Notes under the pieces: generated by a model
The model's database searches: none
What the model was told of the DNA's origin: nothing
Seen by the model: only the letters and a program-made list of their open reading frames with translations
Translations under genes and position numbers: made by a program
Assembly: GCF_022654015.1 (NCBI RefSeq)
Contig: NZ_CP073063.1
Span: 2,046,001 to 2,110,000 of the forward strand
Direction: 5' to 3'
Length of the DNA: 64,000 nucleotides
From: Brevundimonas diminuta
GTDB taxonomy: Bacteria; Pseudomonadota; Alphaproteobacteria; Caulobacterales; Caulobacteraceae
Shown here: piece by piece, positions 54,258-61,790 of the stretch
Position numbering within the stretch: the stretch's first letter is position 1
How the letters are laid out: each line of letters begins with the position of its first letter

Positions 54258-54658
54258 CGGAGACCCGCTACATCCACCCCAACGCCGTTCTCGACATCGC
54301 CGACCAGTCATACTTCGCCGACATCGCAGTCGATTTGGTCGATTGTTTCATCAGAAACGAGATGCGATCCGCCGTCTCTGGTCATCGTTTGCTATTCGCT
54401 CCGCTCGATGTCGCCTCCGTCCGCCTGACATTCCCGGACGAAAAGTCACTGGTGGCGTTCGAGCTATCGTTCGCGGGACCGGTCACTTGCGAACCGCCAT
54501 CGGCTTTCGAACCACGGAACCACGCGCCTTTAGTGCTGGAATCCAAAGCTATCGTCCGCAGCCATATCGCCCAGCTTCAAGCCGAGGCCCGTCGCGCGAA
54601 GATAAATACCACTGAAGAAGAACTGTCCGCCCCTAACGGGCGTCATGAAGGAGACTGA
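54254..54658 (+). CDS. hypothetical protein coupled to helicase-like gene
   Basis: The 134-residue protein starts at GTG overlapping the helicase-like stop (GTGA). It has an N-terminal alpha region (DIAVDLVDCFIRNEM) and a beta part with HRLLFAPLDVASVRLTFP. The last third is helical. The stop and next start overlap as TGATG, giving a tight three-gene operon. Family unknown. Confidence 0.65.
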   Translation: MTETRYIHPNAVLDIADQSYFADIAVDLVDCFIRNEMRSAVSGHRLLFAPLDVASVRLTFPDEKSLVAFELSFAGPVTCEPPSAFEPRNHAPLVLESKAIVRSHIAQLQAEARRAKINTTEEELSAPNGRHEGD

Positions 54659-54951
54659 TGAAAACCACATTGAATGCGGCCGACGAATTGATCGCGGCCT
54701 TCGACACCATGATGGAAGCCTGCACCACCTACCTCGTGCGGCAATACGAATGCATAGCAGACGCTGATCTCGCCGCTTCGATTGAAGCACGGGCCAATGC
54801 TTTCCGCGCAGAGCAAATCTACCGAAATGTCAGCCCGTTGGCCGAAAAGGTGCGCGAGCGATATCGCAACTATCGCACCAGCCTGCTGGAAGCCCCGGTA
54901 TCTGCCGAGACTCTGATCGCAGCGCTGAAGGCGCTGAAGGACGGCGAATGA
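54658..54951 (+). CDS. hypothetical helical protein
   Basis: The 97-residue protein (MKTTLNAADELIAAFDTMME...) is all helix by composition, with EKVRERYRNYRTSLLEAP near the middle. GAAGGAG precedes the ATG, and a GATAAATACCACTGAA motif lies about 55 bases upstream inside the previous gene. No function can be assigned. Confidence 0.62.
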   Translation: MKTTLNAADELIAAFDTMMEACTTYLVRQYECIADADLAASIEARANAFRAEQIYRNVSPLAEKVRERYRNYRTSLLEAPVSAETLIAALKALKDGE

Positions 54952-55081
54952 CTGCCGTCCAAATCTGTGCGTGAGACCTCGATAATGCGAAGCGAGTCCT
55001 GTGACTGCTCAGATTGGACATGGTGTATCTGGGGTTGCGACGCGGCAGCGCTTGCGGCATCACAAGCGTGTAGGGGAAATC

Positions 55082-55513
55082 ATGAAACTCGCACTTATCG
55101 CAGCAGTCAGCCTATTCGCCACGCCGACTATTGCAGGGGAATGGGCATGGGTGGCGTCCGGCGAGGTCATCAACGTTGGCATGGACCGGGCCACGGTTCG
55201 CAAGGTTGGCAATCGATCCACTGCGTGGGTCGCAACGGTTTATCCGACACCCCAGACAGTCGCCGGAATGCAATACACCTTCAGGGTGGAACGCCGGGTC
55301 TTCGATTGCGCCGAGGAGACACAGGCCGTGAACTACGTCGCGATCTACATGGACAACAGGCAGGTAGACGCGCGCACTCTTCCCGGTGAGCCAAGTCCGA
55401 TGATCCCAGACACGACGGGCTATGGCGTTATGACTGCGGCATGCAGCCCGGCCAACATCACGGGGCCGTTCTATGGCTCTTCCTTTGACTTTGCCGAGGC
55501 CTACTCAAAGTAG
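55082..55513 (+). CDS. secreted adhesin-E-like moron protein, copy C
   Basis: The 143-residue protein has a signal peptide (MKLALIAAVSLFATPTIAGE) and the same frame of motifs as the pair at 30199-31222: WAWVASGEVINVGMDRATVRK, STAWVATVYP, RRVFDCAEET and a late Cys. AGGGGAAAT lies before the ATG. This is the third paralogue in one prophage, here on the plus strand. The longer frame from 55001 would bury the signal peptide. Confidence 0.72.
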   Translation: MKLALIAAVSLFATPTIAGEWAWVASGEVINVGMDRATVRKVGNRSTAWVATVYPTPQTVAGMQYTFRVERRVFDCAEETQAVNYVAIYMDNRQVDARTLPGEPSPMIPDTTGYGVMTAACSPANITGPFYGSSFDFAEAYSK

Positions 55514-55532
55514 GCGCGCATAAATAGGCGTG

Positions 55533-55907
55533 ATGCCTATTGCCCCATACGTCATTGAGTTCGCCCCGCTCCACGGTTCGACCGTCAAACTCCACGTCCT
55601 GTTCCCGACATCGGATCTGATCGAACTGGCGACCGCTCTCGGCACCACTGTCACGGCGCACGACTACGCCGACGCCCCTACGATCCCGGCGATCTGCGTT
55701 TGGATCGAGCCTGAAGCGCTAGCGGTATTCCAGACCGCCTATCCCGCCGACCATGTCCGCCCAAACTTTTTGAAAAAATATTTGGAGAAAAATTTCTGCG
55801 ACGCGGACGGGTCGTTCGACGATCTGGCGGCGCGGGCGGTGGCCGCGTGGGAGGCCGCTACGCCACCATCGGGAGATCATCCGGCTGAATGTCCGACCGC
55901 CGATTAA
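55533..55907 (+). CDS. hypothetical protein
   Basis: About 124 residues from ATG 55533 (GTG at 55530 is equally close). GCATAAATAGG lies immediately upstream, so a transcript starting there would be almost leaderless. The protein has PYVIEFAPLHGSTVKLHVLF and a Lys-rich middle (FLKKYLEKNF). The 3' end overlaps the convergent methyltransferase gene by 50 bases. Confidence 0.6.
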   Translation: MPIAPYVIEFAPLHGSTVKLHVLFPTSDLIELATALGTTVTAHDYADAPTIPAICVWIEPEALAVFQTAYPADHVRPNFLKKYLEKNFCDADGSFDDLAARAVAAWEAATPPSGDHPAECPTAD

Positions 55908-57630
55908 GCGCGTTAGAGAGAGTGACAATCTGACATTCAGGCTTTGGCTTTGCCTTCGCCCTAGCCGCTCTTAACGCCGCACGTCTCTCATCCCAAACAG
56001 CCTGTTCCGCAGGCGTCCAGATCGACTCCGCCTCAACCGCAACCGACGCCTGCGGCGCCGCAATCCCGGCCGTGCCTCCGATCCGCTTCTCAGCGATCTC
56101 GAAGAACTTAGCCTCGCGCTCGATACCGATGAACCGGCGCCCAGAAGACAAAGCGGCGACGCCGGTCGTCCCACTTCCCATGCACGGATCAAACACCACA
56201 TCACCGGGGTTCGAGTAGGTCCGAACGATCCAATCAAACAGTTCGACCGGTTTTTGCGTGTGATGCAGCGGCTTCGCCACGGAGGCGAACTTCAGGATCG
56301 AGCGCGGATAATTCGTGTGGGTCTGTTTCCGATCAAACGTGTATTTCAACGGGGCCGTCCGGTAGACCGCCGCGCCCTTCCCGCCGTTGCGCGACACCTT
56401 GGGCGCGGCAAGCTCCTGAAGGTTCTGCGGATTATAGGTCATGCGGTGGGTAGCGCGGATGCCGACACCGCCCTTGCTGAAGACGAGAACATCTTCATGG
56501 GCGGACAAAGGCCGGTGCGACGCGTGGATGAAGCACGTCGGGCGGTTCTTCTCCCAGACAAGCGACTGTTTGTAGAGGTCGCCGCCAGCGATCATTTGCT
56601 TCGCAGAAAAGAGGCCTGCCGTTGTCATCACGACCGTGCCGTTCGGCTTCAAGATGCGTCGGAACTCCGACCACAACTGCTCCGAGGGAAGCTCGCGGTC
56701 CCACGCGCACTTGGTTTGGCCGTAGGGAAGATCGGTCGCGATCAGGTTGACAGAACCGTCCGGGATTTCCCGCATACGTTCCAGCGCGTCACCCAGCCAA
56801 AGGGTCGCCGCGCGGGGGTCGGCGCACCCCAGACGTTTCGCAGCCCGGCTGTTGTAGCCCTCGTTGATCTCGATACCGATGTAGTCGTGGCCAGTCGCAC
56901 GCGCCGCGACACCCGTCGTGCCGCTCCCACTGAAGATGTCGCACACCACGCCATGCTCCGCGCCAAGCTGTTCAAAAATGCGCTGCGGAAGCTCGACGGG
57001 CATGGGAGCAGGATGATCGCTGTCGATTTTCGCGGTCGGCCGGATGGGGAGCACGTCACAGATTTTGCCAGCGGTCGCGAACTTGAATCCGGGTTTCGCC
57101 AGCAGATGGATGAACTCAAACGACGGGTTCAGGAAGTTGCGGTTTGGGCAGTGCGCGGCCTGCCTATGCCAGATGATACGCTGACGGAGGTGGGCGTAGA
57201 CCTCGGCAGGGATCAACTCGTCCGGCGTAAGCAAACGTGCGAGGTGCGGTTGATCCTTGTGTTGGAAGAAGATCGCGCCGTCATGGCGGAGCACGCGCCA
57301 GCATTCGGTCAGAAGCTCGTGCATCCAACTGACGTAATCATCGTGGGACTTGGCGTCGTGATAGGTCGCGTAGCCATCGGCGAGTTTGGAGGGCCAGATT
57401 TTGCCGGTCGGCGTGGCATTGGCCCGGCGTTTGTTGAAGGGCGGAGAGAAAAAGAAAATAGGAATCGAAGCGTCAGGTTGATCCTTCAGCCAAGTCAGAC
57501 AGTCTGCCGTCACCAGCGTAGCGCTGCTGCCCTCGACGGGCGCCGGGTCAACCACATGCGGCATGCCGCGCTTAGACTTCGATTGTTCCATCTTCTTCTC
57601 AGTGACACCAAACAAGCTGGCTCCTTCCAT
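55858..57630 (-). CDS. fused double DNA methyltransferase (beta-class, N4/N6)
   Basis: The 590-residue protein holds two complete methyltransferase domains in tandem. The first has SPPFNKR (catalytic motif IV) and DIFSGSGTTGVAARATGHDYI (SAM motif I); the second has TDLPYGQTKC (motif IV) and DPCMGSGTTGVAALSSGRRF (motif I). The order IV then I is the beta class that methylates adenine N6 or cytosine N4. Two domains could recognise two sites or the two strands of one site. No restriction gene is nearby. ATG 57630 is used; ATG 57591 has a better GAGAAGAAG ribosome site. Confidence 0.88.
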   Translation of the reverse strand: MEGASLFGVTEKKMEQSKSKRGMPHVVDPAPVEGSSATLVTADCLTWLKDQPDASIPIFFFSPPFNKRRANATPTGKIWPSKLADGYATYHDAKSHDDYVSWMHELLTECWRVLRHDGAIFFQHKDQPHLARLLTPDELIPAEVYAHLRQRIIWHRQAAHCPNRNFLNPSFEFIHLLAKPGFKFATAGKICDVLPIRPTAKIDSDHPAPMPVELPQRIFEQLGAEHGVVCDIFSGSGTTGVAARATGHDYIGIEINEGYNSRAAKRLGCADPRAATLWLGDALERMREIPDGSVNLIATDLPYGQTKCAWDRELPSEQLWSEFRRILKPNGTVVMTTAGLFSAKQMIAGGDLYKQSLVWEKNRPTCFIHASHRPLSAHEDVLVFSKGGVGIRATHRMTYNPQNLQELAAPKVSRNGGKGAAVYRTAPLKYTFDRKQTHTNYPRSILKFASVAKPLHHTQKPVELFDWIVRTYSNPGDVVFDPCMGSGTTGVAALSSGRRFIGIEREAKFFEIAEKRIGGTAGIAAPQASVAVEAESIWTPAEQAVWDERRAALRAARAKAKPKPECQIVTLSNALNRRSDIQPDDLPMVA

Positions 57631-57665
57631 TCCATTTACGACCAGATATACTGGACACCTAACGC

Positions 57666-57696
57666 CTTATAGCACATCTTGACTTGTTTTGTCAAG
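57666..57696 (-). promoter_or_regulatory. sigma-70 promoter with palindrome, methyltransferase gene
   Basis: On the minus strand TTGACA (57690-57695) and TATAAG (57666-57671) are 18 bp apart, giving a start of transcription about 30 bases before the methyltransferase ATG. The -35 box lies inside CTTGAC-TTGTTTT-GTCAAG (57678-57696), an inverted repeat that a repressor could bind. Confidence 0.75.
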
Positions 57697-57800
57697 TGTA
57701 GGGCGTTCGGCTGTCTCGATGGCGGTGTGGTCTCCGGAAATTTTTCCAAAAACTTTTTGAAGTTTTTTCTCGAAGCCGCGCCCGCCAGTGATAGCCCCCT

Positions 57801-57841
57801 TGCATAATCGATGCATCGGCGCCAATACTGCATTAATGCAG
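57801..57841 (+). promoter_or_regulatory. GCAT palindromic operator cluster
   Basis: CTGCATTAATGCAG (57828-57841) is a perfect 14-bp palindrome and TGCAT-AATCG-ATGCA (57801-57815) a second dyad. The core TGCATTAATGCA equals the one before the ArdC region at 49679. More GATGCA and TGCATC half-sites follow near 57955-57970. The cluster lies upstream of the small membrane protein, wHTH and integrase genes. Confidence 0.65.
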
Positions 57842-57843
57842 CT

Positions 57844-57936
57844 ATGGAGGTTGAGGTGGAAATCGGACACGTGGTCGGCCTGTTCATCATCTGGGTTTTC
57901 TGGTCGGCCATCAAAGATAGCGACTACAGATCGTGA
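57844..57936 (+). CDS. 30-residue single-helix membrane protein
   Basis: The frame reads MEVEVEIGHVVGLFIIWVFW and ends SAIKDSDYRS, an acidic start, one clear membrane helix and a polar end. It begins directly after the palindromic operator, and the ATG lies 2-3 bases after the palindrome, so a repressor there would block it. The ribosome site is unclear. Small prophage membrane peptides of this size can be toxins or modulators; this is a guess. Confidence 0.45.
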   Translation: MEVEVEIGHVVGLFIIWVFWSAIKDSDYRS

Positions 57937-58004
57937 ACCTCGATCTCTTCATTGATGCACCCACTGCATCAGCGCATTCTTCTCCCTCAATACGGAGAAG
58001 AATC

Positions 58005-58436
58005 ATGGCCCGTCGCACCGCGCCCGTCCCGACAACGATCAAGCCGAAGGCGAGCTTGCTGCGCGATTCGTGGACCTACACGCGTATGGCGCAGGCGATG
58101 ATCGTGCTGGCGCGTGAAATCCCCCTACGGACCAGCCTGCGTCAGGTGCTCGCCTTCGTGTTGATCGCGGAAAAGGTCAGCTTGGGACACGAGGTGATTG
58201 TGGCCGATCTGGCTGGGCTGGCGGGCGACGACAGCAGCGGCCAGCCGATCTTCGGCCCCAGCATCAACCGCAGCTATCAAGTTCTACTCGCACCGACCGA
58301 CAAAGAGCCGGATGCATTGGATTGGATCGTGCAACTGCCCCACCCCACTGACGCCCGCCGCAAGGTGCTGCGTCTGACGCCGTCGGGAGAAGCGGTCGCG
58401 AGAAAGCTCGCCGCCGCTCTCAACGAGACAGAATGA
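58005..58436 (+). CDS. winged-helix (MarR-like) protein
   Basis: The 143-residue protein starts at ATG 58005 with GGAGA 8 bases upstream; a GTG at 57933 would lengthen it across the GCAT half-sites. The C-terminal part, DARRKVLRLTPSGEAVARKL, is the classic wing of MarR-type regulators. Its stop overlaps the ATG of the second recombinase, so it may regulate or assist that recombinase and may bind the palindromes upstream. Confidence 0.75.
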   Translation: MARRTAPVPTTIKPKASLLRDSWTYTRMAQAMIVLAREIPLRTSLRQVLAFVLIAEKVSLGHEVIVADLAGLAGDDSSGQPIFGPSINRSYQVLLAPTDKEPDALDWIVQLPHPTDARRKVLRLTPSGEAVARKLAAALNETE

Positions 58437-59323
58437 AGGTCAGCGATCTCCTCGACAGGTGCGAGAAGGAAGAATGGCGCGGACATCGCAGCCTCGACAC
58501 CCTTCGCAGCAACCTCCGCATCCTGCGCCGCCTGATTGGTGACGAGGATATCGCGACTCTTCACTACACCCGTCTGAAGCAACTCGCCGACGACATGAGC
58601 CGGGGGCGTGGCGGCAAGACGCTCGCACCCGCGACCGTAAAGCGGCGCATGGAGACGCTGAGCGCGGCTCTCCTTCTCGCGACCAAGATGACGGACGATC
58701 AGGGCCAACCGCTGCTGTTGGCGAAGCCGACCTTCCCCACTTTCGTGATCCAAAACATTCAGGACCGCGTGATCAGCGATGAAGAAGCCGCAGCCCTATT
58801 TGAGGTGATCGCCAAGCGGCGGGAGGAAGAACCGCAGCGAGACTGGCGCCGGTTCGACGCCCTGATCCGCTTCCTGCTCGCTACTGCCTGCCGCAGAGGT
58901 GAAGCGCTGCGCATCCATCCCGGCCACATAGACCGGCGAGGCGACCGACACTTCGTTATCTTCGAGCGCTACACGACAAAATCGACCAAGCCCCGTATCG
59001 TGCCGCTCACAGCCGAGATCGCGGCGCTGTTGCCCGAACTGCGGATGCAGGCTGGAAATGGCCCGTTGTTTCCGTTCACACCCAGCCAGCTATGGCAGAT
59101 GTGGAAGGCGATCCGATCGGATATGGCAAGGCGCGGTCATGACTTCAGCCTCGTGCGCTATCACTCCTGCCGCCACACCACCCTGACGAAGGCGATGAAG
59201 CGGTTTCCGCTGGCGAAGGTGAGCAAGCTCGCCGGTCACGCCTCTATCCAGATCACCGCCGACCGCTACGGACACCTCACGGCTGATGATCTGGTCGATA
59301 TGGTGGATGCGGTCGCGGCTTAG
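58433..59323 (+). CDS. tyrosine recombinase, second copy
   Basis: The 296-residue protein is a canonical phage-type integrase: Arg in ATACRRGEALRI, Lys in TTKSTKPRIVPL, HxxR in YHSCRHTTLTK, and the final His and Tyr in LAGHASIQITADRYGHL. An N-terminal SAM-like core-binding domain precedes it. It lies 2.4 kb from attR, pointing rightward, translationally coupled to the winged-helix gene. It may act as an excision or resolution enzyme, or come from another element. Confidence 0.92.
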   Translation: MKVSDLLDRCEKEEWRGHRSLDTLRSNLRILRRLIGDEDIATLHYTRLKQLADDMSRGRGGKTLAPATVKRRMETLSAALLLATKMTDDQGQPLLLAKPTFPTFVIQNIQDRVISDEEAAALFEVIAKRREEEPQRDWRRFDALIRFLLATACRRGEALRIHPGHIDRRGDRHFVIFERYTTKSTKPRIVPLTAEIAALLPELRMQAGNGPLFPFTPSQLWQMWKAIRSDMARRGHDFSLVRYHSCRHTTLTKAMKRFPLAKVSKLAGHASIQITADRYGHLTADDLVDMVDAVAA

Positions 59324-59877
59324 CGGATGCGGCGTCCGAGCCATTCGCGATAATCCCGGACCCCCTTGCCGTCGAGATGTGCGCGATCCGTATTCGTCAG
59401 GGCAGAACCAGCAGTTTTTAGTAGTCGCTCCCGCAAAGTCTCAGCGGTCTCGTCGCGCCAGACCGGCTTCGAAAGTGTGTCTAGTAGTTCGATCAAAGCA
59501 TGCTCTTCCACGACGTGCTTCGCAGCAGACTCTACGCGAGCTTCGAAGACTTGCATGAAACATCCAGCGCCAACGAAAGCCGCCAGTCCTCGGGCTGATG
59601 GAGCCAGCGCTTGCCACTCGCCGTCCTCATCAAGACTCCCCCAAGAGTAAGGAATCCACGACAGAAGCGCGCCGGATGCGTGGTAAAACAGGATCAGTAG
59701 CCCAATGAAGACGCATCCCCAACGAAGGTAGTGTCGCCATCGCTCGGCGCGGCTCATCGCATCCTCGCGTTTGTAATAGAACTCGTAATTTTGGCGAGGA
59801 TTTGCGATCAGCGGACATACCCAGAGCAGGGCCACCAAAGCGAACGCCGCCTGAACTAATCCTAGAACGACATACAT
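59320..59877 (-). CDS. two-helix membrane protein, hypothetical
   Basis: The 185-residue protein has membrane helices near residues 3-24 (VLGLVQAAFALVALLWV) and 52-72 (WGCVFIGLLILFYHASGALL), then a long soluble helical part with a conserved-looking RDETAETLRERLL. Its stop overlaps the stop of the second recombinase. It is divergent from nothing and convergent with the recombinase, so it is probably a separately expressed lysogeny gene. Confidence 0.65.
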   Translation of the reverse strand: MYVVLGLVQAAFALVALLWVCPLIANPRQNYEFYYKREDAMSRAERWRHYLRWGCVFIGLLILFYHASGALLSWIPYSWGSLDEDGEWQALAPSARGLAAFVGAGCFMQVFEARVESAAKHVVEEHALIELLDTLSKPVWRDETAETLRERLLKTAGSALTNTDRAHLDGKGVRDYREWLGRRIR

Positions 59878-59927
59878 ATCGCCTCCCGGTATATTACCGC
59901 ACCAACCTAGACTGGACTTACTTCAGG

Positions 59928-61631
59928 TCAAAGTTTGAAGCTTGGAAAATCGATCTGATCCATCGCAGCCTTCAGCGTCTTCAGATCAACGCCTCGACCA
60001 TAGCCCCGCGCTACGGAGTTGCCATCAGTGTGGCCGCTGATCAGATCGTGGATTTCCTCCTTGGCGTCTGACATTCGAGCCGTGCGTTTCCATGCGTGGC
60101 GGAACGAGTGAAAGACCTTCGCAGGGTCGTCGATCCCCTGCCCTTTCACCGGAGCGTTGACCTCGCACCACCGCCCCCACCACTTGGTGAATGCAGCGCT
60201 GACCTTATCGTCGGTCATGTCGAGTTCGCTGAACAGCGGCCCGCCCTTTGCCGCCGCCACATGCTTCAGGAACCCCAACTGAACGAGGCAGTCATGCACG
60301 GGGATAACCCGCCGCGCCGACCTGTTTTTGACCCGTCGCGGTCCCTTCAGCGGGCGCTCTGTCAAGTCGATGAAGCTGACGCCATCCTGCGTTTTGATCT
60401 CGCTCGCATCGAGCGTCGCGAGTTCATCCACCCGGCCACCCGTCCAAAGAGCGAGGATCGGAAGCCAGTATTTGTGATCGCGGATGACTGTCGAGCCGGG
60501 TTTCTCGCGATAGCCATTGCCGCTGAAGCCGGTGAACAGCGGTGCGGAGAAGATCGTGGCGATGTCGTCGGCTTCATATGGCGACCTCTCCTCCGATTCC
60601 TCTGCCGATGGCTTACGCATCGTCTTTGCAGCCGGGTTCTTACGGATCAGATCGCGGTCTACGGCGAACTCGAACATCGACTTGTAGACGACGATCCAGT
60701 TCCAAACCGTCTTCACATGCAGCGTCCGATAGTCATCCCACTTCTCCGCCCGTTCGATCAGGGTGAGGAACGGCACATCATCGACAGGTCGCTTCGTGTT
60801 TGGAAACCGGCGCAACTCCACGAGGAATGCATCCATTTGCAGCGGCGTGATGGCGTCGATGTCAGGATCACCGAGATATTCCGACAGCCGCTGCACATAG
60901 CCGCGATGGCGCTTCTCGCTCCTGCCCTTGCTCGATTCCCATAGATCGAACAGCGCCAGCAGTTTCATCCCGGCCGGTCTAGCCGGGGCCGTCGCGACGA
61001 CCGGCGCTGGTGCTGGCGCTTCAGGCACGGGAACATCAAACAGGCCTGAGCGGAATCGCTCGGTATTGGCCTCGACGTTCAGCCACGCGGCGCCGAACTC
61101 CCTCTGCATCTTTGGCAAGGCGGGATGCCCGGCATCGGCCGCAACACCGCCAGACCGCAGGGCATCCGCGAAGCGGTCATAGAAATCAGTGATCTCATCG
61201 AACCGATGGAAGGTCAGCCGTTCTCGCAGATCGGATAGGGCGATCCGTTTGGGCGTCAGCGGCGCAGGTATCTCGACCAAGTCATTGAAGTGGTCGTCGT
61301 AGGCCTGCCGGATCGTGGCGATGCGCCAACGCTCAATAGCGCGCAGCGCTTCGTCACGCTGGATGATCGCACGGCTACCCGAAGCAGGCACCAGCACATT
61401 GCGCGAAGCCCTCGCGCGGTCGATCTGACCGGCCCAATCCGACAGCAGCGGAGCGCCCCGCGCGATGGCCGTGTTCTCGTCCGTGGTCCCGAGACTCGCC
61501 CAGAATTCCTTCTTGCCGAAGTGGCCCTGAAGGTCCGCAGGAATGACCTTTCGAGCGATCCAGTTGCCTTGCGGCCCTGACCGACGAATGCCTTTGAGCT
61601 TGGTGGAATTTGACCGCAGCTTCCGACCCAT
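59928..61631 (-). CDS. main tyrosine integrase, DUF6538-type
   Basis: The 567-residue protein has a basic N-terminal arm-binding domain (WIARKVIPADLQGHFGKKEF), a long middle domain and a catalytic C terminus: Arg in WTGGRVDELATL, HxxR in HSFRHAWKRTAR, His in ISGHTDGN and Tyr in ARGYGRG. It lies 80 bp from attR and its start overlaps the arm-type repeats, so binding of the integrase could repress its own gene. It most likely made the tRNA-Gln insertion. Confidence 0.93.
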   Translation of the reverse strand: MGRKLRSNSTKLKGIRRSGPQGNWIARKVIPADLQGHFGKKEFWASLGTTDENTAIARGAPLLSDWAGQIDRARASRNVLVPASGSRAIIQRDEALRAIERWRIATIRQAYDDHFNDLVEIPAPLTPKRIALSDLRERLTFHRFDEITDFYDRFADALRSGGVAADAGHPALPKMQREFGAAWLNVEANTERFRSGLFDVPVPEAPAPAPVVATAPARPAGMKLLALFDLWESSKGRSEKRHRGYVQRLSEYLGDPDIDAITPLQMDAFLVELRRFPNTKRPVDDVPFLTLIERAEKWDDYRTLHVKTVWNWIVVYKSMFEFAVDRDLIRKNPAAKTMRKPSAEESEERSPYEADDIATIFSAPLFTGFSGNGYREKPGSTVIRDHKYWLPILALWTGGRVDELATLDASEIKTQDGVSFIDLTERPLKGPRRVKNRSARRVIPVHDCLVQLGFLKHVAAAKGGPLFSELDMTDDKVSAAFTKWWGRWCEVNAPVKGQGIDDPAKVFHSFRHAWKRTARMSDAKEEIHDLISGHTDGNSVARGYGRGVDLKTLKAAMDQIDFPSFKL

Positions 61632-61632
61632 T

Positions 61633-61653
61633 TTGTAGCGACCTTTTGTAGTG
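61633..61653 (+). promoter_or_regulatory. candidate integrase arm-type sites, right
   Basis: Two direct copies of TTGTAGYG (61633-61640 and 61646-61653), 13 bp apart, lie between the integrase ATG and attR. They match the pair inside attL in sequence and direction. Confidence 0.6.
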
Positions 61654-61711
61654 AGGTCGGGCGTGAAACCCTTGTATGGCGGGGTTTCTGAAGCTTTTAA
61701 AGGGGTTAGGA

Positions 61712-61733
61712 GCGGATGGCTGGGGAACTAGGA
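61712..61733. repeat. attR core (22 bp)
   Basis: Identical to 19004-19025. The last 17 bases are the 3' end of the intact tRNA-Gln, so the phage copy restores the tRNA after insertion. Confidence 0.92.
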
Positions 61734-61790
61734 CTCGAACCTAGAATGACGGTACCAAAAACCGTAGTGTTACCATTACACCATTCCCCA
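61717..61790 (-). tRNA. tRNA-Gln(UUG), integration target
   Basis: The reverse strand folds as a 74-nt tRNA: TGGGGAA pairs with TTCCCCA, the anticodon stem ACGGT/ACCGT encloses TTTTGGT with anticodon TTG, the T-arm has GGTTCGAGTCC, and GCCA ends it. Its 3' end comes from the phage. Confidence 0.95.

Larger units (their letters stand above)
19004..61733. mobile_element. integrated T7-group prophage, about 42.7 kb
   Basis: Both ends carry the same 22-bp sequence, which on the right forms the 3' end of an intact tRNA-Gln. A tyrosine integrase gene lies next to the right end, with arm-type repeats inside each end. Between them are a T7-like RNA polymerase, a full set of T7-order head and tail genes, both terminase subunits, an XRE repressor and accessory genes. 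All large genes are open, so the element looks intact. The size is close to T7 (40 kb), but the T7 DNA-metabolism block is missing. Confidence 0.95.

Noticed and set aside
20459..55526. TAAATA motifs as T4-type late promoters
   Set aside because: T4 late promoters need gp55 and gp33, and nothing like them is encoded here; the T7-like polymerase is a simpler partner.
56254..57672. 472-codon open frame antisense to the double methyltransferase
   Set aside because: Arg/Val/Asp-biased shadow; the opposite strand has clear methyltransferase motifs and its own promoter.
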